Below are positions 33,232 through 43,996 of a DNA stretch of 64,000 nucleotides, one piece after another. Below the pieces are notes generated by a model, which did no database searches, was not told the origin of the DNA, and worked only from the letters and a program-made list of their open reading frames with translations. Made by a program: the position numbers and the translations under genes. Each line of letters starts with the position of its first letter. Position 1 is the stretch's first letter. Where the stretch lies: positions 184,595,225 through 184,659,224 of the forward strand of contig JALMGJ010000003.1 in NCBI GenBank assembly GCA_023362775.1, in the 5' to 3' direction. This DNA comes from Charina bottae (taxonomy: Eukaryota; Chordata; Lepidosauria; Squamata; Charinaidae).

Positions 33232-35058
33232 GGGCTTCCGGGGGAGGTGAACTGAAGAGAGCTGACAACCATGGCAAAGACCAAGGAACTGGTGAGTAGA
33301 CCAGTTCCTTGGAACCTCTCTGTCTAAGGAGAAGACAGGAGGTCGCCCATATGTGCTCCAGATGGCTGCTTCCCATGAGGAGACAGTAGGATAGTGGTTT
33401 TCAGTGGGTTTGAGCACCGGTAGATGATAGGATTAGCCATTTTGCTCGCAACTGCGATGGAGACACTAAGTTCGCAAACCTCACTATTAATCACTTTCAG
33501 AAATTGCTCATTAACTACTGCTAAGCTATTAGAGACCTTTGGAATGACAAGTTTGAAAATGCCAGGTGAGTCTGCCTTTAATCACAAATGAAAGAAAATT
33601 TTAACTATAAGCTTAAGAATTTAAAGAATCTGAAATAAACAGCAAAAAAGCTGAATAAGATTTTGATCTTAGAAAGTTATAAATGGACTAAGGGTCCAGA
33701 TAAAATTGGAATATTAAAACTTTTACAATAAAATTTTGGAATTAATTATAAAGTACAAACAGCTTCTCATGTGAAATAGATCCTGTTTTGTTTTTTTACA
33801 AGACACAACATAGATAAATAATTTAATGATTTCAAAAACTGGACACTAGACGGACCAAAAAATTTAGGTAGAGGAAAGATATACAGGACTGCAAGATGGT
33901 GTTAAACTTTATGATAATAAAAATACTGAAGGAGACTTTTGAAGAATAGAATCAGAAAATAGTAGTCACAATATCAACAATATCAGTAATTGTGTCTGCT
34001 TCTATGGATAGACTATGTCCAAAAGATGTTACTGAAGAAATGTGAGATGTAGAACAAATTTTATCTGACAAGATAGAGATGGTATTGAAAGTGTATTTAT
34101 AACTGACAGGCCAAGAAAATGATTTAGAAAAGGATGTTACACTGGATCTACAAAAGAAACTGGCTGAGGTTTTAAAATTTTAAAAAGGAAATACAAATGA
34201 AACCAAGAGTGACATGTATAATTTTTTCCTACTGGATTTACAAAAGAGGCTTGTAAAAGCCTTGAAGAACTCTGTGCAGTGCGACAAAGAAGAAACGAAG
34301 AGAAATGTCAGAGTGCGCACCATGGGGCGGCCTGCTCCTTTTTCCAAGACACCAGTGATCCACGTTCTATGCAGTAAATAGACACTCAAGCAGAGATTAG
34401 ATAAAATAGCCTATTTACTTTATATACATACGTAGTCCAAAATACATCCAACAGCAGTAACAAATGATACAGCAACTAGATGGAATACAGTGATGAGACG
34501 TTTCAACAGCAACGAGAAGAAAGAACACCAGATATTCTCTGCTTATATACATAAACTGACCAATCACATTATAGGTCACTCTCATCATCTGCCACACCCA
34601 ACTAAATGATAGCACCTGTAGTATGAGTCATTGCTGCCACATCATCCCTACAACAATGGCTGATAATTGGGTGACTTGCAGAATAATTCCCCTCTCACCT
34701 AGATATCAAGCCTCTCCAGTATAATTTATCTATCTGTAAATTCCTGGGTATATACTGTACAAACCCCAACAAGAAATAAAATCCTATGACAATATTTGAA
34801 AGAACTAAAGATTAAGACTGTTAGAAGTAAAAGGAAGGAATATAAAGTTGGTTTATTTGATCAAGGTTAAAAAAATAAAATATGTTGTTATTTCTGCCTA
34901 CCCTTTTTGGATTTTCTGCTGACACCAGGCCTGAAAAGATGATGTTTTATGGATTTGTGTATAGATAAGAGATAGGATATGGGATGAAGAGATAAATGTT
35001 TGTAACTTTGTAGAGGGTGAAAAGTTGCTAAATTTGTTTATACTTCTTTATAAATTTC
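33232..35058 (+). mobile_element. Decayed L1 5' region (5' UTR and ORF1 area)
   Basis: Starts with GGGCTTCCGGGGGAGGTGAA, like lizard L1 5' ends, and runs through a promoter-like region with ACCATGGCAAAGACC. It then becomes A-rich and helix-rich with many stops (an ENDLEKDVTLDLQKKLAEVL-like segment at ~34110), as expected for a ruined ORF1. An LTR-like block interrupts it at 34352-34656. No ORF2 follows. The assignment rests on composition and the 5' start. Confidence 0.45.
34352..34656 (-). mobile_element. Possible solo LTR
   Basis: On the minus strand: starts TGTTGTAGGG, has GATTGGTC (inverted CCAAT), TATATAAGCAG about 15 bp later, an AAAGTAAATA poly(A)-like region, and ends GTGGATCA. These are LTR-like signals with TG…CA ends, but no TSD was found. 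Confidence 0.35.
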
Positions 35059-35060
35059 TT

Positions 35061-36240
35061 TTATTTTTTTATTAGAAAAAATCTTTATTCATTAAAAAAC
35101 TTAATAAACATAATAAACATAATACATACATTAAATACAACACATATCATACAAACTTACAAACTTATGACACAAACATGTCAATGAAAATTTTTGAAAT
35201 ACAAAAATACAGAAACAAAAAAAAATCAAAAACATTTAAAATGTGGTTTCCGACTATCATAACTGTGAAAATATTTATAATTATATTACCTTAACCTCTT
35301 GTCTTTGTTCTATCTATCCTACCATTATTTCTATTTGATTAATCCTTTATTATATAAAACCTACAATCATAACATCATTTTTTTCCATTGTCATAAAATA
35401 ATCAAGAAATGGTTGCCATGCTTTTTTAATTCAGCCATATTTTTGTTCTTCATCAAATCCGTTAATTTTGCCATTTGAGCTAAGTCCATTATTTTGATTT
35501 TCCATTTTTCTATCGTCAGTATAGATTCTTCCTTCCAACATTGGGCATACAGGATTCTAGCTGCTGTGATCATATATAATAGTAACTTTCCATGTCTTTT
35601 TTCTAATTCTTCTTCCATCAGTCCCAATAGATATAATTCTGGATTCTTTGTTATATTTACTTTTAATTTTTTTTAAATAAGCTTGTATACCTGATCCCAA
35701 AATTTCTTAGCTCTTTTACATGTCCACCATAAGTGATAAAATGTTCCCTCTTGTGAGCATTTCCAACAGATATTTGGTACATTTTTAAACATTCTCGATA
35801 ATTTATCTGGTGTTAGGTACCAACGGTACATCATTTTATAAAAAAATTCTTTTAAATTATAACTTAATGTAAATTTTAAACCCCTAGTCCACATTCTTTC
35901 CCATTGGTCCATCGTAGTATTATAACTGAAATTTCTAGCCCACTTGATCATACATTCTATAACTTGTTCATCTTCCAATTTTAATTGTAGTAGCATTTTA
36001 TATATTTTCGCAATAATATGCTCATCCTTCATACATACGTGATTTTTAAATGAGTCTCGTTTTTTAAGCATTTTCAACCATCTCGTTGTTTTCATAAAAA
36101 TCTCAATTTTGTCCCATTTTTCAAACCCGGTGGGAATGGTGCAGAAGGAGGATCCGAGCCGGAGCGTGGACCAGGGGTGGGGTTTGCAGGTGTGAGCCAA
36201 TTGTGTGGACCGGGGGGCGGGGACTCCTGTCTTTTTCATG
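35061..36240 (-). mobile_element. Truncated L1 with a GC-rich 5' junction
   Basis: Minus-strand frames 36239-35673 and 35627-35391 give the L1 ORF2 C-terminus: KWDKIEIF…, [62 protein letters not shown]. One frame break falls near 35650. The 3' UTR (35061-35385) is A-rich in element sense. The 5' ~115 bp (36126-36240) are abruptly GC-rich (CCGGGGGGCGGGG) and do not fit ORF2. No TSD found. Confidence 0.85.
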
Positions 36241-37010
36241 AATACGGAATATTACATAAGACCATCCTGAAATATGGTCAGCCTAAACCTAACAGAAAAC
36301 TGGAAAGAACTTAGGAAAAAAGTGTTAGGGTTTTCTCAGTCAATCCATCTGATCTGTTTATCTGTGAACATGTTCAGTCTCTGAAAACTTAACATAACAG
36401 GGCCAAATTTATTGTGTGGGGAAAAATGGACAAAAAGAAAGATGGAATTCAAAAGTGGGCCCCAGGGCTGAAGAGAAAAAAAAGACACCCCCACCCATCC
36501 CCAATGCAACCCTTTTGGTGATTTTTCCTTCTATGCCCCCTTTTTCCCCCTCTCCTGGTCATATGATCCAAAGAAGGGCATATGGAGTCCATCTCACGCT
36601 TCCCAAATATATGTTCATGCTATTAAAAGGTTTGGAAAAAAATTCAGAGTCTATATTCTGCATGCGTTCCTTACCTTGTTATAACAGACTCAATATTTTC
36701 TTGTGAGTCTCCCTTTATATCTTAGAGCTGCTGTCATACAAATTTCCTCCCAGTGTTCTGGGGAATATATTCTCATTTTAGTATTCCAAAGGAATAAGTG
36801 CATAGATTCTATTAATACAAAATGAAATTTATCCATTAATTTTCCCAAACACACTGAGAGGAACAAATTAATTCCTCAGCCTTAATTTAGCTTCTTCTCC
36901 CCCAATTCAATATGCATTCTGCTGAGATATGTGTTAGAAGATCACAGTGCCCTACATCAAGCTTAGAATGTGTAGTTAGAATGGGGGCGGAGAAAATCTT
37001 TATTGCAAGA
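36241..37010. other. No recognised feature
   Basis: Unassigned sequence with poly-C/poly-A patches at 36470-36550. Confidence 0.5.
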
Positions 37011-37432
37011 TAGAATTTGGATTATGAAAAAAATATATACTTAGGTGGCTTATTCAGCACCATGTATGGTAAGCTCCAAGACCACCTACTCCAAAGTGAG
37101 TCTGCCTATCTGGTAAGATCTGGGACAGATGACCTGCTAAAGGTCTCATCACCAAGAGAGCTCCATCTACAAGGACCTAGCTTCTCAATGGCACCTCTCA
37201 TATGGAATAGCTTGCCTTCATACATAAGAACTAATTATTTCCACAAGGAAGTAATAACTTGGCTCTAAAAAAGAGCATTTGTGGGACAATTAGTTATTGA
37301 TATCTACCCTTATTATAATGCATACTCTTAAGTATTGTTAAATTGTTTTAAAATATCTGGTTGTTTTTTTAATGTATGCAGCTTTGAGCCATTGGGAGTA
37401 GAGCAGCATAGAAATGTTAGTAAATAAATACT
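37011..37432 (+). pseudogene. L2/CR1-like LINE 3' end
   Basis: The 83-codon frame (37017-37268) ends with SGTDDLLKVSSPRELHLQGPSFSMAPLIWNSLPSYIR…. This matches the conserved C-terminal tail of L2/CR1-group ORF2 (…FSVAAPxLWNSLPxxIR…). The 3' region continues to a TAAATAAATA tail at ~37430. Confidence 0.75.
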
Positions 37433-37444
37433 TCTTTCTTTCTT

Positions 37445-38572
37445 TCCAAGGCACTCTCAGAATTTTCCTCCAACACCACAGTTCAAAAGCATCTATCTTC
37501 CTTCGCTCAGCCTTCTATATGGTCCAGCTCTTGCAGCCATAGGTTACTACAGGGAATACCATTGCTTTAACTATGCGGACCTTTGTTGTCAGTGTGATGT
37601 CTCTGCTCTTAACTATTTTATCAAGATTTGCCATTGCTCTCCTCCCAAGAAGTAGACGTCTTCTGATTTCCTGGCTGCAGTCAGCGTCTGCAGTAATCTT
37701 TGCGCCTAGAAATACAAAGTCTGTCACTGCCTCCACTTTTTCTCCCTCTATTTGCCACTTATCAATCAAGCTGGTTGCCATAATCTTGGTTTTTTTGAGG
37801 TTTAACTGCAACCCAGCTTTTGCACTTTCTTCTTTCACCTTCGTCATAAGGCTCCTCAGCTCCTCCTCGCTTTAAGCCATCAGAGTGGTACCGTCTGCAT
37901 ATCTGAGTTTGTTAATGTTTCTTCCAGCGATGTTAACTCCAGCCTTGGATTCCTCAAGCCCAGCACGTCACATGATGTGTTCTGCGTACAGGTTGAATAG
38001 GTAGGGTGAGAGTATACAACCCTGCCGTACTCCTTTCCCAGTCTTAAACCAGTCCATCGTTCCGTGGTCTGTTCTAACCGTTGCTACGTGGTCGTTATAC
38101 AGATTCCTCAGGAGGCAGACAAGATGACTTGGTATCCCCATACCACCAAGAACTTGTCACAATTTGTTATGATCCACACAGTCAAAGGCTTTAGAATAGT
38201 CAATAAAACAGAAATAGGTGTTTTTCTGAAACTCCCTGGCTTTCTTCATTATCCAGCGGATATTGGCAATTTTGTCTCTAGTTCCTCTGTCTTTTCTAAA
38301 CCCAGCCTGTACATCTGGCAATTCTCGCTCGATGAACTGCTGGAGTCTACCTTGCAAGAACTTGAGCATTACCTTACTGGCATGTGAAATAAGTGCCACT
38401 GTTCGATAGTTTGAACATTCTTTAGTGCTTCCCTTTTTTTTTTCTTGTGTTTTCCAAATTTGCTGGCATATGGCATGCATCACCTTGACAGCATCATCTT
38501 GCAAGATTTTAAACAGTTCAGCTGGGATACCGTCATCTCCTGCTGCCTTGTTATTAGCAATGCTTCTAAGAA
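37445..38572 (-). pseudogene. Second BovB fragment (RT region)
   Basis: Minus-strand frames 38504-38157 (DDAVKVMHAICQQIWKTQ…VQAGFRKDRGTRDKIANIRW…FIDYSKAFDCVDHNKL) and 37847-37515 (KAGLQLNLKKTKIM…GCKSWTI) match the first BovB closely. It lacks the SINE tail and the L1 found in that copy, and so documents both empty sites. Both ends are missing: the 3' end stops inside the coding region at 37445, which is not normal for a LINE insertion and suggests later deletion. There are stops near 37875 and an internal deletion near 38440. Confidence 0.9.
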
Positions 38573-39390
38573 GGCCTTAGCTAGCTCCAATCTAGGCCCA
38601 CCCCAGTACTATTCTGCTCATCCTGGATGGCCATGTCCAAAACCTCTTCTCTTCCTGCTTTCAGTTTCAGGAACAAGATGGTTTTCTGGAGTAGCAGAAG
38701 GGAGGCAGCAGCTCCCAGGAGGCACAGAAAGCTCAGCCACTTTTCTGACCAATTTAAACAGCAGTGTTATTAGTGATTATTATTTTGTGATGACTTTCCC
38801 CAAAAACAATATTTTGGTAAGTATCTAAGACTGTACATTTCAAATATCTGTAATCAATGGTTCTTCTATGCTTCCAGGTATTTCTTTTTAATCCATAAAA
38901 AGAGGATGTAGAACAAAAATAGGACTAAAAGAATATATATTTGGGTGTTACTATGCTTTTCCATTGTGTTTCAAATGGGCCTTAAAACATAACTTGAGAA
39001 GATTATGAATAAAAGTACATGTATCTGTAAAATAATCTATATAGATGTTTTTTTCAAGCATTTTTTCCTTTCACATGAGATTTTTTTTACTTAAGACTGG
39101 AAAAACATATCATTCTCTTATATATATTCAGAACCTATGCTCAGTTTCAGACAAGTCTCTTAAACTGATTAAATAAAATAAAGGAAGGTAGTTTTATAAT
39201 AATTTTTCATATTTCAAGTTCTCCTGAGGATGACATTTAAATCAATTTACTGTGACTTTGAAGATACCAGAGAACGTACATGTACAACTTACAAAATAGC
39301 CTAGCAAGGAGACCACTAGTGTGAACAACAGATGGATGTAGGAAGGATTTCATATCTCATGCTGTTTGAGAAAGGGCAACCTTTCCTAGT
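38573..39390. other. No recognised feature
   Basis: No gene or named repeat seen. Confidence 0.5.
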
Positions 39391-39527
39391 AGCTTGAAAC
39401 CCAACACTTACAGTATTCTTAGGTTATCCATGACCACTCTGAAATCTGCCAGGACTGAGATGACCATCTCGACCTTGAAGGCAATTAGTAACTCTCTAAG
39501 GGTATTATTCCTCTTGCCTTTAAGAAG

Positions 39528-41126
39528 ATGTCACCTCCTCCCCCCAACCTTACCGTCCAAGAGAGGAGAGCCCTGACAGCCCTCAGGAAAGATAAAACCA
39601 TCACCATTTTACCTGCAGACAAAGGAAGGTGTACAGTGGTTCTAAACTCTGCAGACTACCACAATAAAATTACCTCACTTTTGGAGGATCACCATACATA
39701 TGAAAAACTGAAAAGAGACCCCACCAGCAATTACAAGAAAAAGGTAATAGACAGTTTGAAACAATTGGAACATGATGGCTCCATCAATAGGATTACCTAC
39801 CACCGTCTATATCCTGGAGAAGCCATCCCCTGCATCTATGGACTCCCTAAGATCCACAAGGAAGGAACACCCCTCCGACCCATAGTCAGCAGCATTAATT
39901 CGGTAACATACAACATTGCCAAACACCTCTCTACCATACTAGCACCTCTAGTTGGACACTCTGAACACCACATCCATAATTCGGAAGAATTTGTTTCCAA
40001 AGCAAAGATCCTGAAACTAGATACAGATGAAACTATGGTCTCCTTCAATGTGTCCTCCCTTTTCACCAGCATCCCCACCACTCATGCTCTATCCGCTGTC
40101 AGGAAGAGACTAGAAGAGGACAGCACCCTTGAAAGGAGAAACCATCTCAACCCCAACCAGATCTGCCATCTTCTGGACCTATGTCTTAACACCACTTATT
40201 TCTCATACAGAGGTGACTTTTACAGACAAAAACACGGCTGTGCCATGGGTTCTCCTGTGTCACCCATTGTGGCCAATTTATACATGGAAGACGTGGAGAA
40301 GAAAGCACTCAACACATTCCAGGGAACGGTGCCCACCCACTGGTTCAGGTATGTGGATGACACCTGGGTCAACATCAAGGCCCAGGAAGTACAGGCCTTC
40401 ACGGACCATATAAACACCATAGATGCCAACATTAGGTTCACCAGAGAAGACACCAAGGACAACAGTCTGGCATTCCTAGACTGTGAAGTCCTCATTGGGA
40501 CCAGTGGCAAGCTAGAAATAGGGATCTACAGGAAACCCACACACAGAGATCAATATCTGATGTTTGACTCCCACCATCCACTGCAGCACAAACTAGGAGT
40601 CATCAGGACATTGTCACACAGAGCAGAAATCATCCCCACCTCCATGGATTCCAAAAAGAATGAAAATCAGCACCTGAGAACAGCTCTGAAGGCCTGTGGA
40701 TATCCAAATTGGGCCTTCACTAAATCTAAGTCTACCAGACCTAAAACAGCGACAGATAGGGCTGAGAATCAGAGTAAACGGAAGAACCTGGTCATTCCTT
40801 ACATGGCTGGCGTGTATGAAAAGATAAAATGGATATTTGGCAAACACCACATACCTGTATATTTCAAACCCACCAACACACTGAGACAGAGGCTTGTACA
40901 CCCCAAAGATCAAACTCCAAAACACAAGAAAAGCAATGTAGTGTATGCAATCCAGTGCAGTGAGGAGTGCTCTGAACTCTACATTGGAGAAACCAAACAA
41001 CTTTTGTACAGGAGGATGGCCCAACACAGGAGAAGTAACACCACAGGACCAGAGTCAGCAGTTTATCTTCATCTTCAGAATATGTTTACAATCCAACAAT
41101 CTAAAGGAAAAAGGACACTCATTTGA
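39528..41126 (+). pseudogene. PLE reverse transcriptase–GIY-YIG protein, defective
   Basis: 532 codons. PLE proteins copy the element RNA and insert it with their own RT and endonuclease. RT finger motif PADKGRCTVVL is at residues ~30-42. The GLPKIHKEGTPLRPI block is ~103-117. Motif A is SFNVSSLFTSIP with Asn174, where the catalytic Asp is expected. Motif B GCAMGSPVSP is 237-246, motif C YVDD 275-278, and GIYRKPTH follows. GIY-YIG starts at VVYAIQC (from ~471), with LYIGET ~484-489 and RRMAQHRR. A 28-bp insertion at about 41074-41101 shifts the frame and ends the protein at SKGKRTLI. The start Met is the first available; the true N-terminus lies upstream, probably in another frame. Two separate lesions make it inactive. 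Confidence 0.9.
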
Positions 41127-41367
41127 GGACATTAATGTTCACATTTTAGACAGAGAAGATAGGTGGTTTGAGAGAGGGGACAAGGAATCCATTTATGCCA
41201 ACTTGGAAAATCCTTCCTTGAATAGAGGTGGGGGCCTCAGGCACAATCTTTCCCCTATTTTCCTTCCTGCTTTGTCTTCTGTGCCTAGGAAGTTTAAGAC
41301 CATTTCGCAAGCTCAACAGCAGCATGGTAATCTTAACGATCCTCCTTTGGATGATAAAGGGACTTAG
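41102..41367 (+). pseudogene. PLE GIY-YIG C-terminal tail, out of frame
   Basis: After the 28-bp insertion the normal tail resumes in another frame: LKEKGHSFEDINVHILDRED…FERGDKESIYANLENPSLNRGGG, ending …PPLDDKGT and stop. The same tail is in frame in copy 1. Confidence 0.88.
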
Positions 41368-41454
41368 AAATAAACATCTCAAATAACTATGACCTAGCCC
41401 CAGGTGCAAGGTCACAGAGCCACCCTAGAATCATATTTAAGGATTCCCTTACTA

Positions 41455-41512
41455 ACTTTGCTCAGACTGAAGAAGCTTCTTGGATAAGGAGCGAAACGTT
41501 TCCACTGAGAAA
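41455..41512 (+). ncRNA. Hammerhead-like motif, PLE copy 3
   Basis: CTGAAGA (41467-41473), extra A, stem GCTTCTT/AAGGAGC (a C-to-T change leaves a U·G wobble, so pairing is kept), loop GGAT, GAAA (41493-41496), CGTTTCC. Confidence 0.5.
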
Positions 41513-41609
41513 ATAGAAATCCAGTTGACATGATTCAAGCTACAGACTGTTCCACCTGGATGATTGAGAACCTTCATCGACATGTCACTAGATACTTTCA
41601 CCCAAACGT

Positions 41610-42226
41610 TTAAAAAAATCCTTCATTCTGGATAATTATTATCTTATCTAAAGTTCTTGAGAAGAAAGTATAAAAAGTGGTGGCTTCTAAACTCAAGACT
41701 GTTTTGTCTATTTTGAATACATTCCAAGTTGATTTTTGGCCTTTTTTGGGAGAGATGACTCCTTCATTATCATTATACTGGGAAATAGATGGAGAAATAC
41801 AATCTTGTTTTATCCCCAGAGCCACTGAAACTGATATCCTTTAAATAAGATTGGCATGGCCATTGTTATACAGTGGCTCCGATCCTTTCTGGAAGAACAT
41901 AGTCAGACAGTGATATTAGGGTACTTCTGTTCTGCCTCATAGCAGTTGGTCTATTTTGAACCCTCTGATTTTTTTTAATATTTATGAAATTATCGGGAGA
42001 AATTATACAGAGATTTGAGCTAAAACTTTACCAAGTAAGTAACCAGAAACCTTGAACAAATGTGGGAAGGCACTTGCTGAGATTTTGGGCGTATCCACAT
42101 TTAGCCTTTAAGCTTCTCCTGTCCTGTGTTCATGCTGGTTTGACTCTAAAGTGTTTTTTTAGAAATCCTATCTGGACTCTTTGCCAACAGATTGCAATGT
42201 ATTCATTCCAGACAACAGATGATCAC
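41610..42226 (+). pseudogene. Decayed L2/CR1-like LINE RT fragment
   Basis: In shifting frames: DNYYLI…SKVLEKKV.KVVASKLK (the NYRPISLLxxxSKVLEK block before RT), LSILNTFQVD, YSGSDPFWKN, and PLIFFNIYMKLSGEI-like (the LFNIY…PLG block). The order matches L2/CR1 RTs. Heavily mutated. Confidence 0.6.
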
Positions 42227-42239
42227 ATCTTCATATTGG

Positions 42240-42576
42240 TAAAAGGTAAAGGTTCCCCCTGCACATTTGTGCAGTCTTGTCTGACTCTAGGGGCCGGTGC
42301 TCATCTCCGTTTGTTAGCCGAAGAGCCAGCGTTGTCCAAAGATGCTTCCACGGTCATGTGGCCGGCATGACGGATGTGCAATGCTGTCACCTACCCACCA
42401 AAGTGATACCTATTTATCTACTTGCATTTGCATGCTTTCGAATTGCTAGGTTGGCAAGAGTTGGGGCGAGTGTGGGAGCTCACTCCATCACGCGGGACTA
42501 GGGATTTGAACCTCCGAACTTGCGATCTTCCGATTGACAAGCCTGGCGTCTTACCCGCTGAGCCACCATGCCCCTT
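42240..42576 (-). repeat. Sauria SINE
   Basis: TSD ATCTTCATATTGG (42227-42239 and 42577-42589). On the minus strand: GGGGCATGGTGGCTCAGCGGG head, GGTTCAAATCCC B box, CGAAAGCATGCAAATGCAAG, BovB-like tail and ACCTTT repeats. It is a second copy of the element at 12787. Confidence 0.93.
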
Positions 42577-42589
42577 ATCTTCATATTGG

Positions 42590-43904
42590 ACAATTCCTTT
42601 AATGCTGCGCCCTCTCACCCTTCTCTTCCATGAAAACAACATCCATTTGACTTTCTTCCTGTGGGTGGGGCTTCCTTGTAAAGTAGTAGAGGCAGGTCAT
42701 CCACCTACTAGAGACAATACATCCCCAAGCCCCCATAATAGCCCTGTTTGGTGGATGGTTCCCCAGAGGCTGATAACATTGTACAAAGGAAGCAAAATCA
42801 GATCCACCAATTGCTTTGCTTAAAACACCTTGCATTCAAAGTCAAGACACCACCATTCAGCAGCAAGCCAGACCAAAGTTAATAGATTCTGGACAGAGAT
42901 TGGCAATGGAGACAGTAATTTTTATGCTGGTGTAGTTTTATGCCATGTCCAGGATGGGTGCATAAGCACTGGAACCTGGCAGTGGGGAAAGGCTCTGGAA
43001 TGCACTATGTAATGCCTTTAAAGGTTTTTTTTTTTTTTTTTGGAAGCTCCTGCTCATATAGAATACAGTAGTCCATTAAATTCCACGGTATAGACCAAAG
43101 GATACAGCTGATACCGTACCAGCTGCATTAATGACTACTGTGCTTTTAGGCCCAATTAAAAGTGTTGAGGCTATAATTTTAAAGCCTTCATTTAAAGATC
43201 TTTAATTCAAAGTACTAGATTAATTTACCTGCATGTTTAAAATGACCAAAGGCTCTACTTACATTTCCATAGATAATATATTAGATTGGTGGACTCAGTA
43301 ATAGAGCTCTTTTATGTGTGGATAACATTGTTCTGTAATATGTGCAAGGTTCACTCCAGGCTGTTTTTAAATAGGCTTTAAAGATCCTGTTTCTAAATGA
43401 ATGGATGCCCATGTTTATTTTATAGCTTTCCTGTTCCAGTTATTCCAAATGGTTGTGCTGCTCCTTTAATTAATTGCATATTATGCCGTCTAAAAATGTT
43501 TTAAATAAACAAGGGTCCATAGCTGAAAGAGAATTTAGCTGCTATAGCATTGTGATTTGACAAATGTGTGTGGGTTACTTGAACTAGAAGCATAATTGAA
43601 TCAGATAAGCACTTGGTGTATAATCAATTGCAAGGAAATGCTAAATATATATTCAAATATGTCTCAGGCAGTTCACCCCCCAAAATAATAATTACAATGA
43701 CTTTTTTTTTCAGGATGCCCAGATAAATTACTGCAATATTGAATCACATTGCTAATGATATGTTAGGACTCCCTCTCTGTCTTTCTCTGTATAATCTTCT
43801 TGATTATATCCAAACATACCTGACATTAGCAAATATTCTAAAAAATTAGTAAAAATAAAAACTCCTTTGATTCAAATTTAACTCCTGCAACTTCATGGGA
43901 ATGT
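42590..43904. other. No recognised feature; T-tract at 43026-43041
   Basis: No gene or named repeat, only a homopolymer T tract. Confidence 0.5.
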
Positions 43905-43996
43905 CCATCTAGTGATCTTGGCAACAATATTAAAGTTGTTTGCCATTGCCTTCTTCCAGGATTTTTTAAAACTAGTATACCACTCTGTGGTTTCCT

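Larger units (their letters stand above)
39394..41581 (+). mobile_element. Penelope-like element copy 3 (most complete)
   Basis: An RT–GIY-YIG coding region is followed by a 3' tail identical in layout to copies 1, 2 and 4: coding end, GACCTAGCCCCAGG-type region, hammerhead-like motif, CCAGTTGACATGATTCAAGC, end near …CTTCATCGAC. The 5' boundary is unclear. Coding similarity may begin ~39400 in another frame, and I saw no inverted 5' tail and no TSD. Confidence 0.88.
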
